Shown here in pieces: positions 49,519 through 57,832 of a stretch of 64,000 nt of DNA. Position 1 is the stretch's first letter, and each line of letters starts with the position of its first letter. The notes below the pieces were generated by a model that made no database searches, was not told the origin of the DNA, and saw only the letters and a program-made list of their open reading frames with translations. Location: assembly GCF_001613165.1 (NCBI RefSeq), contig NZ_BDBV01000006.1:62001-126000 (forward strand). The letters run 5' to 3'. Origin of the DNA: Nocardia mexicana NBRC 108244 (lineage in GTDB: Bacteria; Actinomycetota; Actinomycetes; Mycobacteriales; Mycobacteriaceae). The translations under genes were made by a program, and so were the position numbers.

Positions 49519-50215
49519 CGAGTCGATAGCCGAGCCCTCGCACGGTGACGACGATGCACGGCTCCGACGGATCTCTCTCGATCTTCGTGCGCAGCCGCCG
49601 CACATGGACGTCCACGATCCGCTCGTCGCCGAAAAAGCCACGATCCCAGACCCTTTCGAGCAGCACGCTGCGCGAGAGCACGCGCCCCGGCGTCTCGGCC
49701 AGCTCGCACAGCAGGCGAAACTCCGTCAGCGTCAGGTGCAGTTCCTCCTCCCCGCGGCGCACGGTGCCGCCCTCGACCGACAGCAGCAGCGGGTTCTCCT
49801 CGTCGGCGTCGAGCACCACCTCCTGCGGCGCCGGCGGCTCGGCGAACTGCTGGGCCCGCCGGCGCAGCGCCCGCATGCGCGCGGTGATCTCCTTGATCTC
49901 GAACGGCTTGGTCACGAAATCGTCGGCGCCGGCCTCCAGCGCGGCGACCACGTCGTGAGTATCGTCACGCGCGCTGACCACTATGATCGGCACGTCGTGA
50001 TCGCGGCGGATCTCCCGGATGCAGGTGAAGCCATCCATCTCGCCCAGCATCAGGTCCACGATCATCACATCGGGCGCACCGTTGTCGCGCAGATGTTCGA
50101 GCGCATCCTCGGCTTCCTCGGCCTCTTCTACGTCGTACCCTTCGTCCTCCATGGCCAGCCGCAAGGCGCTCCGTACCCTGTCGTCGTCCTCTACGATCAT
50201 CAGGTTCGCGCTCAT
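49505..50215 (-). CDS. OmpR-family response regulator
   Basis: A 236-residue response regulator: receiver domain with phosphorylatable Asp54 in MIVDLMLGEMDGF and the switch lysine in DFVTKPFE, then an OmpR winged helix (LHLTLTEFRLLCELAETPGRVLSRSVLLERVW, DVHVRRLRTKIE, TVRGLGYRL). It partners the kinase that overlaps its 3' end. Its ATG overlaps the stop of a 27-codon leader frame (50212-50295), as khpA does at the other leader copy. Target genes may include the adjacent ect operon. Confidence 0.94.
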   Translation of the reverse strand: MSANLMIVEDDDRVRSALRLAMEDEGYDVEEAEEAEDALEHLRDNGAPDVMIVDLMLGEMDGFTCIREIRRDHDVPIIVVSARDDTHDVVAALEAGADDFVTKPFEIKEITARMRALRRRAQQFAEPPAPQEVVLDADEENPLLLSVEGGTVRRGEEELHLTLTEFRLLCELAETPGRVLSRSVLLERVWDRGFFGDERIVDVHVRRLRTKIERDPSEPCIVVTVRGLGYRLDVQR

Positions 50216-50295
50216 GCCTCCGCCTCGCTAGCGCTCGGCTCCGGCATGACCGCGACAGCGGCTGTGCCGACGATTCCCTCGCTGCGCTCGCTCAT
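50212..50295 (-). CDS. 27-residue dispersed leader peptide, copy 2
   Basis: An ATG-started frame of exactly 27 codons, preceded by GGGAAGAAG five bases upstream and ending in TGA overlapping the response-regulator ATG. It reads MSERSE at its start and MPEPSASEAEA at its end, and aligns without gaps to the frame before khpA (14263-14346). The middle ten residues differ most. The region 50296-50527 beyond it contains no other clear gene. Confidence 0.6.
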   Translation of the reverse strand: MSERSEGIVGTAAVAVMPEPSASEAEA

Positions 50296-50527
50296 AAATC
50301 TTCTTCCCTAGCAGAAACTCGGCCGTTTGCCCCAGCGCCTTGATGGCACGGTTACGGAGGGCAGAGAACGGTAGCTGGAGTACCCGCTCAATCATTTCGT
50401 AAACATGGGGCAACACCTCGGTGTGCCTCTTCCCCCAGTGTCCCCGTAAACTACGCGCCAAGACAGTTTGGCCATGGTGCGCTGCGGGGGCCCGCTCAGC
50501 AGGCGCACGGCGAGCGCAGGAGACACC

Positions 50528-51757
50528 ATGTCAGGTCGCCGCTGCCGATTCGGTGTCGCAATGGGTGTGATCGCCCTGGTGACGATGCTGATGGCCGCGT
50601 GCTCATCCTCGTCGGGATCCGGACCGAAACCGGCCCCGGCGAGTTCCGGACCGGCGGCGCCGGTGATCTCGGTGACCCCGGGGAACGGCAGCGAGGACGT
50701 CGATCCGCTGGGGAAGATCGAGGTCTCCGCCTCCGACGGCATCCTCTCATCGGTCACCATGACCAATGACCAGGGCAAACCGGTGGATGGGATCCTCACG
50801 CCGGACAAAACGGCCTGGAAGCCGACCGGCCCGCTCGGGTACGGGCGCACCTACAACGTCACCGCGCAGGGCGTGACCATCGCCGGGCCCAGCGGCCCCA
50901 CGAAGGCCAGCTTCTCGACGCTGACGCCACGCAATCAGACCAAGGCATACCTGACCACCACCGGTGGCCAGACGTTGGCCGAGGGCGGCACCTACGGTGT
51001 CGGAACGGTCATCGTGGCCAAGTTCGACGAGCCCATCGCGGACAAGGCGGCGGCCGAGAAGCGGCTGAGCGTCACCACCGATCCCCCGGTGCAGGGCGCG
51101 TGGTACTGGCTCGACGACACCCGGGCGCACTGGCGACCGCAGCAGTACTGGGCGCCGGGCACCAAGGTGAACGTCGCGGCGAACATCTTCGGCGCCGAGC
51201 TGGGCGGGGGGATGTACGGGCAGGAAGACACCAAGACCAGCTTCACCATCGGCCCGTCGCACGTGTCGATCGCCGACGACAACAACAAGCAGGTGCAGGT
51301 CTTCGAGAACGGCAAGCTGATCCGCACCATGCCCACGTCGATGGGCCGCGGCGGCAGCCAGCAGGTCGGCGGCAAGACCATCTACTTCAACACCCCGGCG
51401 GGGACCTACACCGTGATGGACAAGGGCAACCCGGTGATCATGGACTCCTCCACCTACGGCCTGCCGGTCAACGACCGGCTGGGTTACAAGGAGACCATCG
51501 GCTGGGCCACCCGGATCAGCGGTGACGGAATCTACCTGCACCAGCTCGATGACACGGTATGGGCGCAGGGCAGCCAGAACCTGTCGCACGGCTGCCTGAA
51601 CCTCAACGGCGAGAACGCGAAATGGTTCTTCAATTTCTCGCTGCCCGGGGATGTCGTGGAGGTCCGCAACACGACCGGACCGCCGCTTCCCACCTGGAAC
51701 AACGGCGACTGGCTGGTGCCGTGGGATCAGTGGCTGGCGGGCGGCGCGCGGGACTGA
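50528..51757 (+). CDS. L,D-transpeptidase lipoprotein
   Basis: Cross-links peptidoglycan between diaminopimelate residues (3-3 links). The 409-residue protein has a lipobox LMAAC near residue 25, two immunoglobulin-like domains (about 45-255), and the YkuD catalytic domain with HQLDDTVWAQGSQNLSHGC ending in nucleophile Cys356, followed by LNLNGENAKWFF. This matches the LdtMt2 layout of mycobacteria. ATG 50528 is used in place of a longer upstream frame. It is divergent from the two-component operon. Confidence 0.94.
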   Translation: MSGRRCRFGVAMGVIALVTMLMAACSSSSGSGPKPAPASSGPAAPVISVTPGNGSEDVDPLGKIEVSASDGILSSVTMTNDQGKPVDGILTPDKTAWKPTGPLGYGRTYNVTAQGVTIAGPSGPTKASFSTLTPRNQTKAYLTTTGGQTLAEGGTYGVGTVIVAKFDEPIADKAAAEKRLSVTTDPPVQGAWYWLDDTRAHWRPQQYWAPGTKVNVAANIFGAELGGGMYGQEDTKTSFTIGPSHVSIADDNNKQVQVFENGKLIRTMPTSMGRGGSQQVGGKTIYFNTPAGTYTVMDKGNPVIMDSSTYGLPVNDRLGYKETIGWATRISGDGIYLHQLDDTVWAQGSQNLSHGCLNLNGENAKWFFNFSLPGDVVEVRNTTGPPLPTWNNGDWLVPWDQWLAGGARD

Positions 51758-51909
51758 GCACCTGCCCCGGGCCCGGCCGTTCTCGCACGTGGCGGGCCCG
51801 AATACGCTGAGCCGCAACCGGATACCCGAAGTCGGCTGTCGCATGCCCGGGCCCGACGTTACGATGCGCGCTGCATGCCGTACGCGTTTCGATGGGCAGG
51901 TGGTGCCGA

Positions 51910-53256
51910 ATGGCCAGACGGAAGAAACTCGACGAGCATCCCACCGTCCTCCGGGTCCGGGAGCGATCCGGCCGGCCCGTCCGGCCGTCGACGCCACTGG
52001 ATGCGGAATGGTTGCGTGACCTGGCGCTGCGGTCGGGCGCCGACGATGTCGGGTTCGTAGAGATCGAGCGCCCGGAGCTCGCCGACGAACGCGCCGAGAT
52101 CGACGCCGCACTCCCGGGCGCCCGCGCGCTGATCAGCTTCGTGTGCCGGCTCAACCGGGACAGCATCCGCAGTCCCGCGCGATCGGTGGCAAACCTCGAG
52201 TTCCACCACGGCAACGACGACACCAACGATGTGGCCCGCCGGATCGTTACGGCCCTCGAGCGGCAGGGTGTCCGCGCGCTGAACCCCTCCGTCGGCTTCC
52301 CGATGGAGATGGACCGGTTCCCGGACCGGATGTGGGTGGTCTCGCACAAACCCGTGGCCGTCGCGGCGGGACTGGGCCGGATGGGCATCCACCGCAACGT
52401 CATTCATCCGCAGTTCGGCAATTTCGTGCTGCTGGGCACCGTCGTGATCGACACCGAGATCGGCGAGTACTCCCGGCCGATCGACTTCGATCCGTGCCTG
52501 GAATGCAAGCTGTGCGTCTCGGCCTGCCCCACCGGCGCGATCTCCCCCGACGGGCATTTCGACTTCTCCGCCTGCTACACCCACAACTATCGCGAGTTCC
52601 TCGGCGGTTTCGGCGACTGGGTGGAGCAGGTCGCCGACAGTCGCAGCGCGGGCGATTACCGATCGAAGGTCGCCGACAACGAGACCGCCTCGATGTGGCA
52701 GAGCCTGTCCTTCGGCGCCAATTACAAAGCCGCGTACTGCATGTCGGTCTGCCCGGCGGGCGAGGACGTCATCGGCCGCTATCTCGACAACAGCAAGGAA
52801 CATCTCAACGACGTCGTGCGCCCGCTGCAGAACAAGGCGGAGACCGTCTACGTCGTGCGCGGGTCGGACGCGGAACAGCATGTCGCCCAGCGGTTTCCGA
52901 ATAAACAGGCCAAATTGGTGGCGCGCGGGTTGCGCCCGGCCAGCATCGACGGATTCGTGACCGGGCTGCCGCTGCTGTTCCAGCGCGGACAGGCCCGCGG
53001 CATGACGGCCACCTATCACTTCACCTTCACCGGCGCGGAGCAGCGCCGCATCACGGTGGCGATCCACGACGGCGACCTCGACGTCACCGACGGGCACCAG
53101 GGCGAGCCGGACATGCGGATCACCGCCGACTCCCGGACCTGGCTGCGCTTCCTGGCCAAGAGGTCGGTGCTGCCACGGGCAATCCTGCTGGGCCGCCTCA
53201 GGATCCACGGCTCGCCGAAGCTGCTGCTGGCCTTCGCCCGCTGCTTCCCCACCTGA
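51910..53256 (+). CDS. Iron-sulfur reductase-like protein fused to an SCP2 domain
   Basis: A 448-residue protein. The first 300 residues resemble epoxyqueuosine reductase and related corrinoid/Fe-S proteins: a DUF1730-like start, the cluster motif PCLECKLCVSACPTGA near 197-212 (CxxCxxCxxxCP), and a second cysteine set ending YCMSVCPAGED near 278. The last 100 residues (FQRGQARGMTATYHFTF, ITVAIHDGDLDV, ADSRTWLRFLAKR) form an SCP2 lipid-transfer domain. This fusion points to reduction of a lipid-like or CoA-bound substrate rather than tRNA. The upstream ATG at 51892 is an alternative start. Confidence 0.8.
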   Translation: MARRKKLDEHPTVLRVRERSGRPVRPSTPLDAEWLRDLALRSGADDVGFVEIERPELADERAEIDAALPGARALISFVCRLNRDSIRSPARSVANLEFHHGNDDTNDVARRIVTALERQGVRALNPSVGFPMEMDRFPDRMWVVSHKPVAVAAGLGRMGIHRNVIHPQFGNFVLLGTVVIDTEIGEYSRPIDFDPCLECKLCVSACPTGAISPDGHFDFSACYTHNYREFLGGFGDWVEQVADSRSAGDYRSKVADNETASMWQSLSFGANYKAAYCMSVCPAGEDVIGRYLDNSKEHLNDVVRPLQNKAETVYVVRGSDAEQHVAQRFPNKQAKLVARGLRPASIDGFVTGLPLLFQRGQARGMTATYHFTFTGAEQRRITVAIHDGDLDVTDGHQGEPDMRITADSRTWLRFLAKRSVLPRAILLGRLRIHGSPKLLLAFARCFPT

Positions 53257-53353
53257 GCAGCGGGCCGCGGTGCGCATCGCATCGTTCGCGAGGGGACGTG
53301 TGCGGCTGCTCACGACCGTGCTTGCTCGGCGGAGACCGCGCTAGCCTGGCCGG

Positions 53354-54076
53354 GTGGTACTGGCGTATTTCGGCGAGCCGACGGGTCAGGGCCTCACCCA
53401 GGTGGCAGAGTTGGCCATCGCCCTGCTCCTGGCGTCGGCGATCGGCCTGGAACGGGAGGTCCGGCAGAAGAGTGCCGGATTGCGCACGCACACCCTGGTG
53501 GGTTTCGGCGCCGCATTGATCATGCTCGTGTCCAAGTACGGGTTCACCGATGTGCTCGGCGACCACGTGGAGCTGGATCCGTCGCGAGTGGCCGCGCAGA
53601 TCGTCTCCGGACTCGGATTCATCGGTGGCGGATTGATTTTCGTGCGGCGGGACACTGTCCGCGGCCTCACCACCGCGGCGAGTATCTGGCTCACCGCCGC
53701 CGTCGGCATGGCCGCCGGGGCGGGGCTGTGGCTACTGGCGATCCTGGCCACCCTGGGTCACTTCTTCGTCGTATTCGCCCTCAGCCCGCTGGCGGCACGG
53801 CTGCCCGGCTCGAAGTACGCCCCGTCCCGGCTGCGGCTGAGCTACCTGGACGGGCGCGGTGTGCTGCGGCGAGCGCTCGTCGAATGCGCGGACCACGAGT
53901 TCGTGGTCGGCAATGTGTCGATCGAACAACCCGATCTCGAGGACTCGGCCCGAACTGTCTCGGTGTGGCTGTCGGTGCAGGGCCGGGGCTCACTCGGAGA
54001 GCTGACCGCGTCACTCGCCGAAATCGAGGGCGTCCTCACGATTTCCACCGAGAACGGCGGCGTGACGACCGTGTGA
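53354..54076 (+). CDS. MgtC/SapB-family membrane protein
   Basis: A 240-residue protein with GTG start. The first 150 residues form the MgtC membrane domain: AIGLEREVRQKSAGLRTHTLVG near 30-51 and VAAQIVSGLGFIGGGLIFVRR near 78-98 are diagnostic, along with LTTAASIWLTAAVGMA. The C-terminus (about 155-240) is an ACT-like domain ending in VLTISTENG. MgtC proteins affect Mg2+ adaptation and intracellular survival in pathogens. Length matches mycobacterial MgtC. Confidence 0.9.
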   Translation: MVLAYFGEPTGQGLTQVAELAIALLLASAIGLEREVRQKSAGLRTHTLVGFGAALIMLVSKYGFTDVLGDHVELDPSRVAAQIVSGLGFIGGGLIFVRRDTVRGLTTAASIWLTAAVGMAAGAGLWLLAILATLGHFFVVFALSPLAARLPGSKYAPSRLRLSYLDGRGVLRRALVECADHEFVVGNVSIEQPDLEDSARTVSVWLSVQGRGSLGELTASLAEIEGVLTISTENGGVTTV

Positions 54077-54115
54077 CGAGGCCCCGGGCCGCCCGTGCGG
54101 ACGGCCCGGAACGCA

Positions 54116-54547
54116 TCAGGAGCCGCAGTGCTCCCCTGCCTTGTCGCCCTTCACACTCGTGGCCTTCCAGCCATTGTTTTCGCCGATGTAGCCGCCCCAG
54201 TCGACGCACAGGCCCTTCGCCTGGATGCGCACGGGGCCCGCGTACCAGGTGAAGTCGCCGTTCTGGTTCTCCGCGGGATTCGCCTTACCGTCGAACACCT
54301 GCACACCGGCGCCCATCGGCATCCGGTCGCCCTGGTGGTCCCGCACGGTGACCACGCAGTTCTGCTCGCCGTTGTAGGTCAGGAAGATGGTGCCGCCTGT
54401 CAGCTCGTGCTTGTCGATGACCTCGTACCCGGCACCGCACATATCCTTGTCGTAGCTTGCCGCCGACGCTGTCGCCGGCAGGAAAACCGTTGCCGCTGCG
54501 GCAATTCCGAGCGCGCCCATCCCCGTGGCGACGGTCTTCTTGATCAT
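54116..54547 (-). CDS. SapA-like secreted protein
   Basis: A 143-residue secreted protein: signal peptide (KKTVATGMGALGIAAAATVF to ATASA, cleavage near 29), then a 114-residue mature domain resembling Streptomyces spore-associated protein A. Shared features are CGAGYEVIDKHEL, GTIFLTYNGEQNCVVTVRD, FTWYAGPVRIQAKGLCVDWGG and a terminal GEHCGS, with four cysteines likely forming two disulfides. In streptomycetes the protein coats spores; in a non-sporulating or fragmenting actinomycete the role is unknown. Confidence 0.78.
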   Translation of the reverse strand: MIKKTVATGMGALGIAAAATVFLPATASAASYDKDMCGAGYEVIDKHELTGGTIFLTYNGEQNCVVTVRDHQGDRMPMGAGVQVFDGKANPAENQNGDFTWYAGPVRIQAKGLCVDWGGYIGENNGWKATSVKGDKAGEHCGS

Positions 54548-54814
54548 GCAGAACTTCCCTTCTCGATGTACGAATTGCGGTCCGCTTTGTACCATTTCGC
54601 GGGCGGTGCCGCGGTTTGCGTTCCCTCCGTTGGGGATATCGACACCGGGCGAGTCGTCGGTCACGGCCACCACATCGCAGGTCGTAGCGATTTCGTGAAG
54701 AGGTACGCCGAAAGCCGCAACGTCCCGTAAAGGCGGCAGCCACGACGCGATGATCGCCCTAGCGTCGATCGCGGAATATCCAGCGCGCAGAAGGTACGAG
54801 GTGACGTCCGTCCC

Positions 54815-55171
54815 ATGCACATTCATTCCGATCTGACGGCACTGTCGGACCTGGTCAGCCAGCGATACGCGGTGGAGGTGCTCGACGCCCTGGCGCAGCG
54901 CCCGCGGACGTCGGCCGAACTCGCGACCTTCGCCCCGCAATCATCGGTCCTGGACCGGACGCTGCGCGAACTCGCGGCCCGCGGAATCATCCGGACCGAC
55001 GGCACCTGGGACGACACCCGCACCCTGCCCGGCACCATCACCCTCACCGCGGCGGGTTTCGCCCTCATCGGCGCGCTGTCCCGCTTCGACGTGTGGGCGG
55101 CGCTGTACGCACACGCGGGCCCGGCACGGTACCGCCGAGGCTCCATCCGGCGCCGCGATTCGGGTCACTGA
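54815..55171 (+). CDS. Small winged-helix regulator
   Basis: A 118-residue HxlR- or ArsR-like DNA-binding protein. YAVEVLDALAQRPRTSAELATF and SSVLDRTLRELAARGIIRTD form the helix-turn-helix and wing. The C-terminus is basic. It is incomplete compared with typical HxlR proteins, lacking the CP start. It lies just before the MerR-controlled SDR gene, whose promoter begins at its stop codon. Confidence 0.7.
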   Translation: MHIHSDLTALSDLVSQRYAVEVLDALAQRPRTSAELATFAPQSSVLDRTLRELAARGIIRTDGTWDDTRTLPGTITLTAAGFALIGALSRFDVWAALYAHAGPARYRRGSIRRRDSGH

Positions 55172-55172
55172 C

Positions 55173-55200
55173 TTGACCTTCACCCCGGCGTCAAGGTTTA
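55173..55200 (+). promoter_or_regulatory. MerR-type promoter of the SDR-merR pair
   Basis: TTGACC (55173-55178) is a -35 box; the spacer to TTTAGC is unusually long at 18-19 bases and centred on the dyad CCTTCACCCCGGCGTCAAGG (55177-55196, eight of ten positions paired). Long-spacer promoters with an internal dyad are typical MerR targets. It overlaps the stop of the preceding gene and lies 11 bases before the SDR start. Confidence 0.8.
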
Positions 55201-55210
55201 GCGTCGCGGT

Positions 55211-55960
55211 ATGAGCGAATCGAGTTCGTTGCGGGGCCGGGCCGTGGTGGTCACCGGTGCGGGGACCGGGATCGGGCGGGCGGCGGCCCGCCGGTTCGCA
55301 GCGGCGGGAGCGGACGTGCTGGCGGTGGGCCGCACCGCGCAGACGCTACGAGAAACCGCTGCCGACAGCACAATTCGTGTTCAGAACGCCGATGTCGCCA
55401 CGGTCGAGGGGAGGTCCGCCGTGGTGGCCGCGGCACTGCGGGAGTTCGGACGGATCGATGTGCTGGTGAACAATGCGGGCATCACGCGGCCCGCCCCGCT
55501 CGGCGAGATCGATCCCCTTGTCGCACAACAGCAGTTCGATACCAATCTGAGCGGCCCGCTGTTCCTGACCCAGGCCGCGCTGCCGCATATCGGCTCCGGT
55601 GGCGTCATCGTCAATGTCACGTCGAACTCGCCGCACCGAGGCTGGCCGGGGGCCTCGGTCTACGGGGCGACGAAGGTGGCGCTGGACTTCCTCACCAAGA
55701 CGTGGGCGCTGGAGCTGGCCGAGCGCGGCATTCGCGTCGTCTCCGTCGCCCCCGGGATCACCCGGACGCCGATTCTCGACAATGCCGGTCTCACACCGGA
55801 ACAGCTGGAATCGGCCGAGCAGTTCGTGGGCCGAGTGCCGCTGTCCCGGATCGCCGATCCGGACGAGATAGCCTGGTGGATGGTGGCGGTGACCCATCCC
55901 GAGGCCGGTTACCTGACCGGTCAGGTCATCCGCGTGGACGGCGGCCTGGACGCGGCGTGA
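55211..55960 (+). CDS. Short-chain dehydrogenase
   Basis: A 249-residue classical SDR: TGAGTGIG at 15-22, NNAG at 87-90, catalytic Ser in NVTSNSPHRG and YGATK at about 150-154, then VDGG at the C-terminus. Likely an NAD(P)-dependent alcohol or keto reductase. It precedes merR by eight bases and shares the MerR-type promoter, so it is the probable target of that regulator. Confidence 0.93.
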   Translation: MSESSSLRGRAVVVTGAGTGIGRAAARRFAAAGADVLAVGRTAQTLRETAADSTIRVQNADVATVEGRSAVVAAALREFGRIDVLVNNAGITRPAPLGEIDPLVAQQQFDTNLSGPLFLTQAALPHIGSGGVIVNVTSNSPHRGWPGASVYGATKVALDFLTKTWALELAERGIRVVSVAPGITRTPILDNAGLTPEQLESAEQFVGRVPLSRIADPDEIAWWMVAVTHPEAGYLTGQVIRVDGGLDAA

Positions 55961-55968
55961 GGTGAGGC

Positions 55969-56400
55969 ATGCGAATCGGTGAACTGGCCCGGCGCACGGG
56001 AGCGACCCGCCGGGCGCTGCGCTACTACGAGGAGCAGGGCCTGCTTCCGGATCGCCGCTCGCCCAACGGATATCGAGAGTACGACGAGCACGCCGTGCGA
56101 CTGGTGGACAATATCCGCCGGCTGCTGTCGGTGGGTTTCACCGCCGAGGAGATCGTCGGCTTCCTCCCCTGCATGAACACCGATACCCCGCTGCACGACC
56201 TCTGTCCCGCCGGCGCCGAGGCCGTGGCCCGCAAGCTGGCCTCCGTCCAATCCACCATCGACGACCTCACCCTCACCCGCGACCGCCTCACCGACCTACT
56301 CGCCGCCCACCGCGGACCACCACCACTGTCCGGTTGCGCGCCAACCTATCCGGTGACGACCTCGGTCATGGCCGGGGAAGCTGTCGGACGGACGGGGTGA
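55969..56400 (+). CDS. MerR-family regulator
   Basis: A 143-residue MerR protein: MRIGELARRTGATRRALRYYEEQGLL is the DNA-binding domain, followed by the YREYDEHAVRLVDNIRRLLSVGF helix and a coiled coil. Cysteines in FLPCMNTDTPLHDLCPAG are candidates for effector binding, but the set is not that of known metal sensors. It follows the SDR by eight bases. Its last 55 bases overlap the 3' end of the convergent oxidoreductase gene. Confidence 0.93.
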   Translation: MRIGELARRTGATRRALRYYEEQGLLPDRRSPNGYREYDEHAVRLVDNIRRLLSVGFTAEEIVGFLPCMNTDTPLHDLCPAGAEAVARKLASVQSTIDDLTLTRDRLTDLLAAHRGPPPLSGCAPTYPVTTSVMAGEAVGRTG

Positions 56401-57737
56401 TTGGCGCGGAGCAGACCGTGTGGGTCGCATCGCGATGCGATCGCGGCGAGCCGTTCGAAATCCCCTGGCGCGAAGGCGGATCGGATCTCCTCCTCGCCGA
56501 CCGGGCCGAAGGTGAAGTTCAGCGACGTGCCGATCGCGTTGCGGGAGAAGGGTTTCAGCGCCGCGCGGTGGGTCGATCGCACCAGTTCCCGCTCACCGTC
56601 GTCGACCGGGGACAGGACCGACACCGAGTAGGCCGCTTCGCGGTGGCCGACGGCATTGGGGATGCGCGGCGGCCGGGCTAGCGCACCACCGAGGTGACGC
56701 AGTCCGGCCACGACCATGATCGGGGCCTCGGGCCCGGATGCCGTTGCCAGACCGGCCAGGTCGTTGCCATCCAGCTCGGACACCAGCACGTTGCGGGAGC
56801 GGTAGGCGTGCGGCTGATCCGGTTCGTCGAAGATCGCCCCGGATTCGGTGAACGGGCGCTCTCGGAGCGTGTCGAGCAGGATCGGCCCCGCCGACCGCAG
56901 CGGATCCACCACCGCGGCGCCGTCCCTCGGCGAGCCGAGATATGACACCTGGACCTGGGCAACATGCCTGCCGCGCAACGGTTCCGGCAGCATCGGCAGG
57001 TCCGGGAACGACATCATCGTCACCGCCGAGGTCATCTCCTCGGGGACCCCGGCCGTCCAGCGGTGCCAGGCCGCGGGCAGGTCGGTAACCTGCGTCAGAT
57101 CGAAATACAGACTGCCGCCGTAGATTTCGGCCACCGGCAGCAGATCGATCTCCATGCCGGTGACCACGCCGAAATTGCCGCCGCCCCCGCGCAGGGCCCA
57201 GAACAGGTCCGGATCGGATTCGGCCGTGACGTGGTGCGACCGGCCGTCGAGGGTCACCAGATCGATGCGGCGCACGTGATCGGCCGCGAATCCGTACCGC
57301 CGCGCGAGCAGGCCGACACCGCCACCGAGCGTGTAGGAGATCGCGCCCACACCGGGGAAGCTGCCCGACAAGGGCGCCAAGCCGTGCGGGGCCGCCGCGT
57401 CGATCACGTGCTGCCAGGTCGCGCCCGCTTGCACCCAGGCCGTGCGGGCCCGCGGATCCACCCGCACACCGGACATGTCGCGCGTGCTGATCAGCACGCC
57501 GTCGGTGGGGGCGGCCAGGCCGTGCCCGGTCGCCTGCACCGCCAGCGGCAAGCCGCGCTCGGCCGCCACCTCCACCGCCGCGCGGATATCGCGCTCACCC
57601 GTCGCGGCGACGACCACGCCGGGGCGGTGCTGGTCCAGGAGCTGGAAGCCGCTCCGTTCCCGGTCGTATCCGTCGGTCTCGGGCAGATGAATCCGGCCGT
57701 CCACGCGCCCGGCAAATTCCTTCTCGATTTCGTTCAT
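56346..57737 (-). CDS. FAD-linked oxidoreductase of the BBE family
   Basis: A 463-residue berberine-bridge-enzyme-like oxidase. FAD-site segments: VVVAATGERDIRAAVEVA near 41-58, AVQATGHGLAAPTDG near 66-80 with the covalently linked histidine, and FPGVGAISYTLGGGVGLLARRYG near 129-151. The cysteine used for a second covalent bond is absent, so flavin is probably held by one bond. ATG 57737 is chosen over an earlier start that would overlap the operator. It is divergent from a WYL-domain regulator. Confidence 0.9.
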   Translation of the reverse strand: MNEIEKEFAGRVDGRIHLPETDGYDRERSGFQLLDQHRPGVVVAATGERDIRAAVEVAAERGLPLAVQATGHGLAAPTDGVLISTRDMSGVRVDPRARTAWVQAGATWQHVIDAAAPHGLAPLSGSFPGVGAISYTLGGGVGLLARRYGFAADHVRRIDLVTLDGRSHHVTAESDPDLFWALRGGGGNFGVVTGMEIDLLPVAEIYGGSLYFDLTQVTDLPAAWHRWTAGVPEEMTSAVTMMSFPDLPMLPEPLRGRHVAQVQVSYLGSPRDGAAVVDPLRSAGPILLDTLRERPFTESGAIFDEPDQPHAYRSRNVLVSELDGNDLAGLATASGPEAPIMVVAGLRHLGGALARPPRIPNAVGHREAAYSVSVLSPVDDGERELVRSTHRAALKPFSRNAIGTSLNFTFGPVGEEEIRSAFAPGDFERLAAIASRCDPHGLLRANHPVRPTASPAMTEVVTG

Positions 57738-57755
57738 GAGAGCCACGCTATGAAC

Positions 57756-57782
57756 CCTTGCGGACACATGTTGTCCGCAAGG
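57756..57782. promoter_or_regulatory. Long perfect operator for the WYL regulator
   Basis: Arms CCTTGCGGACA and TGTCCGCAAGG are perfectly complementary around a 5-base centre, making a 27-base palindrome. It lies between the starts of the oxidoreductase (57737) and the regulator (57800 or 57833). This is the strongest operator-like palindrome in the window. Confidence 0.85.
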
Positions 57783-57832
57783 TCGGGCATTCTGTCTGTG
57801 TGATCGACGACTCGGAATCCGTGCGGAAGAAC

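Noticed and set aside
50228..50461. A 77-residue minus-strand frame between the response regulator and the L,D-transpeptidase.
   Set aside because: It starts with a weak TTG, and its last third overlaps the leader peptide in another frame. The leader is better supported because it is conserved at two loci.
54116..54547. Killer-toxin or protease-inhibitor identity for the small secreted protein.
   Set aside because: The YNG...NCVVTVRD, YAGPV and CVDWGG segments fit spore-associated protein A better than subtilisin inhibitors or killer toxins.
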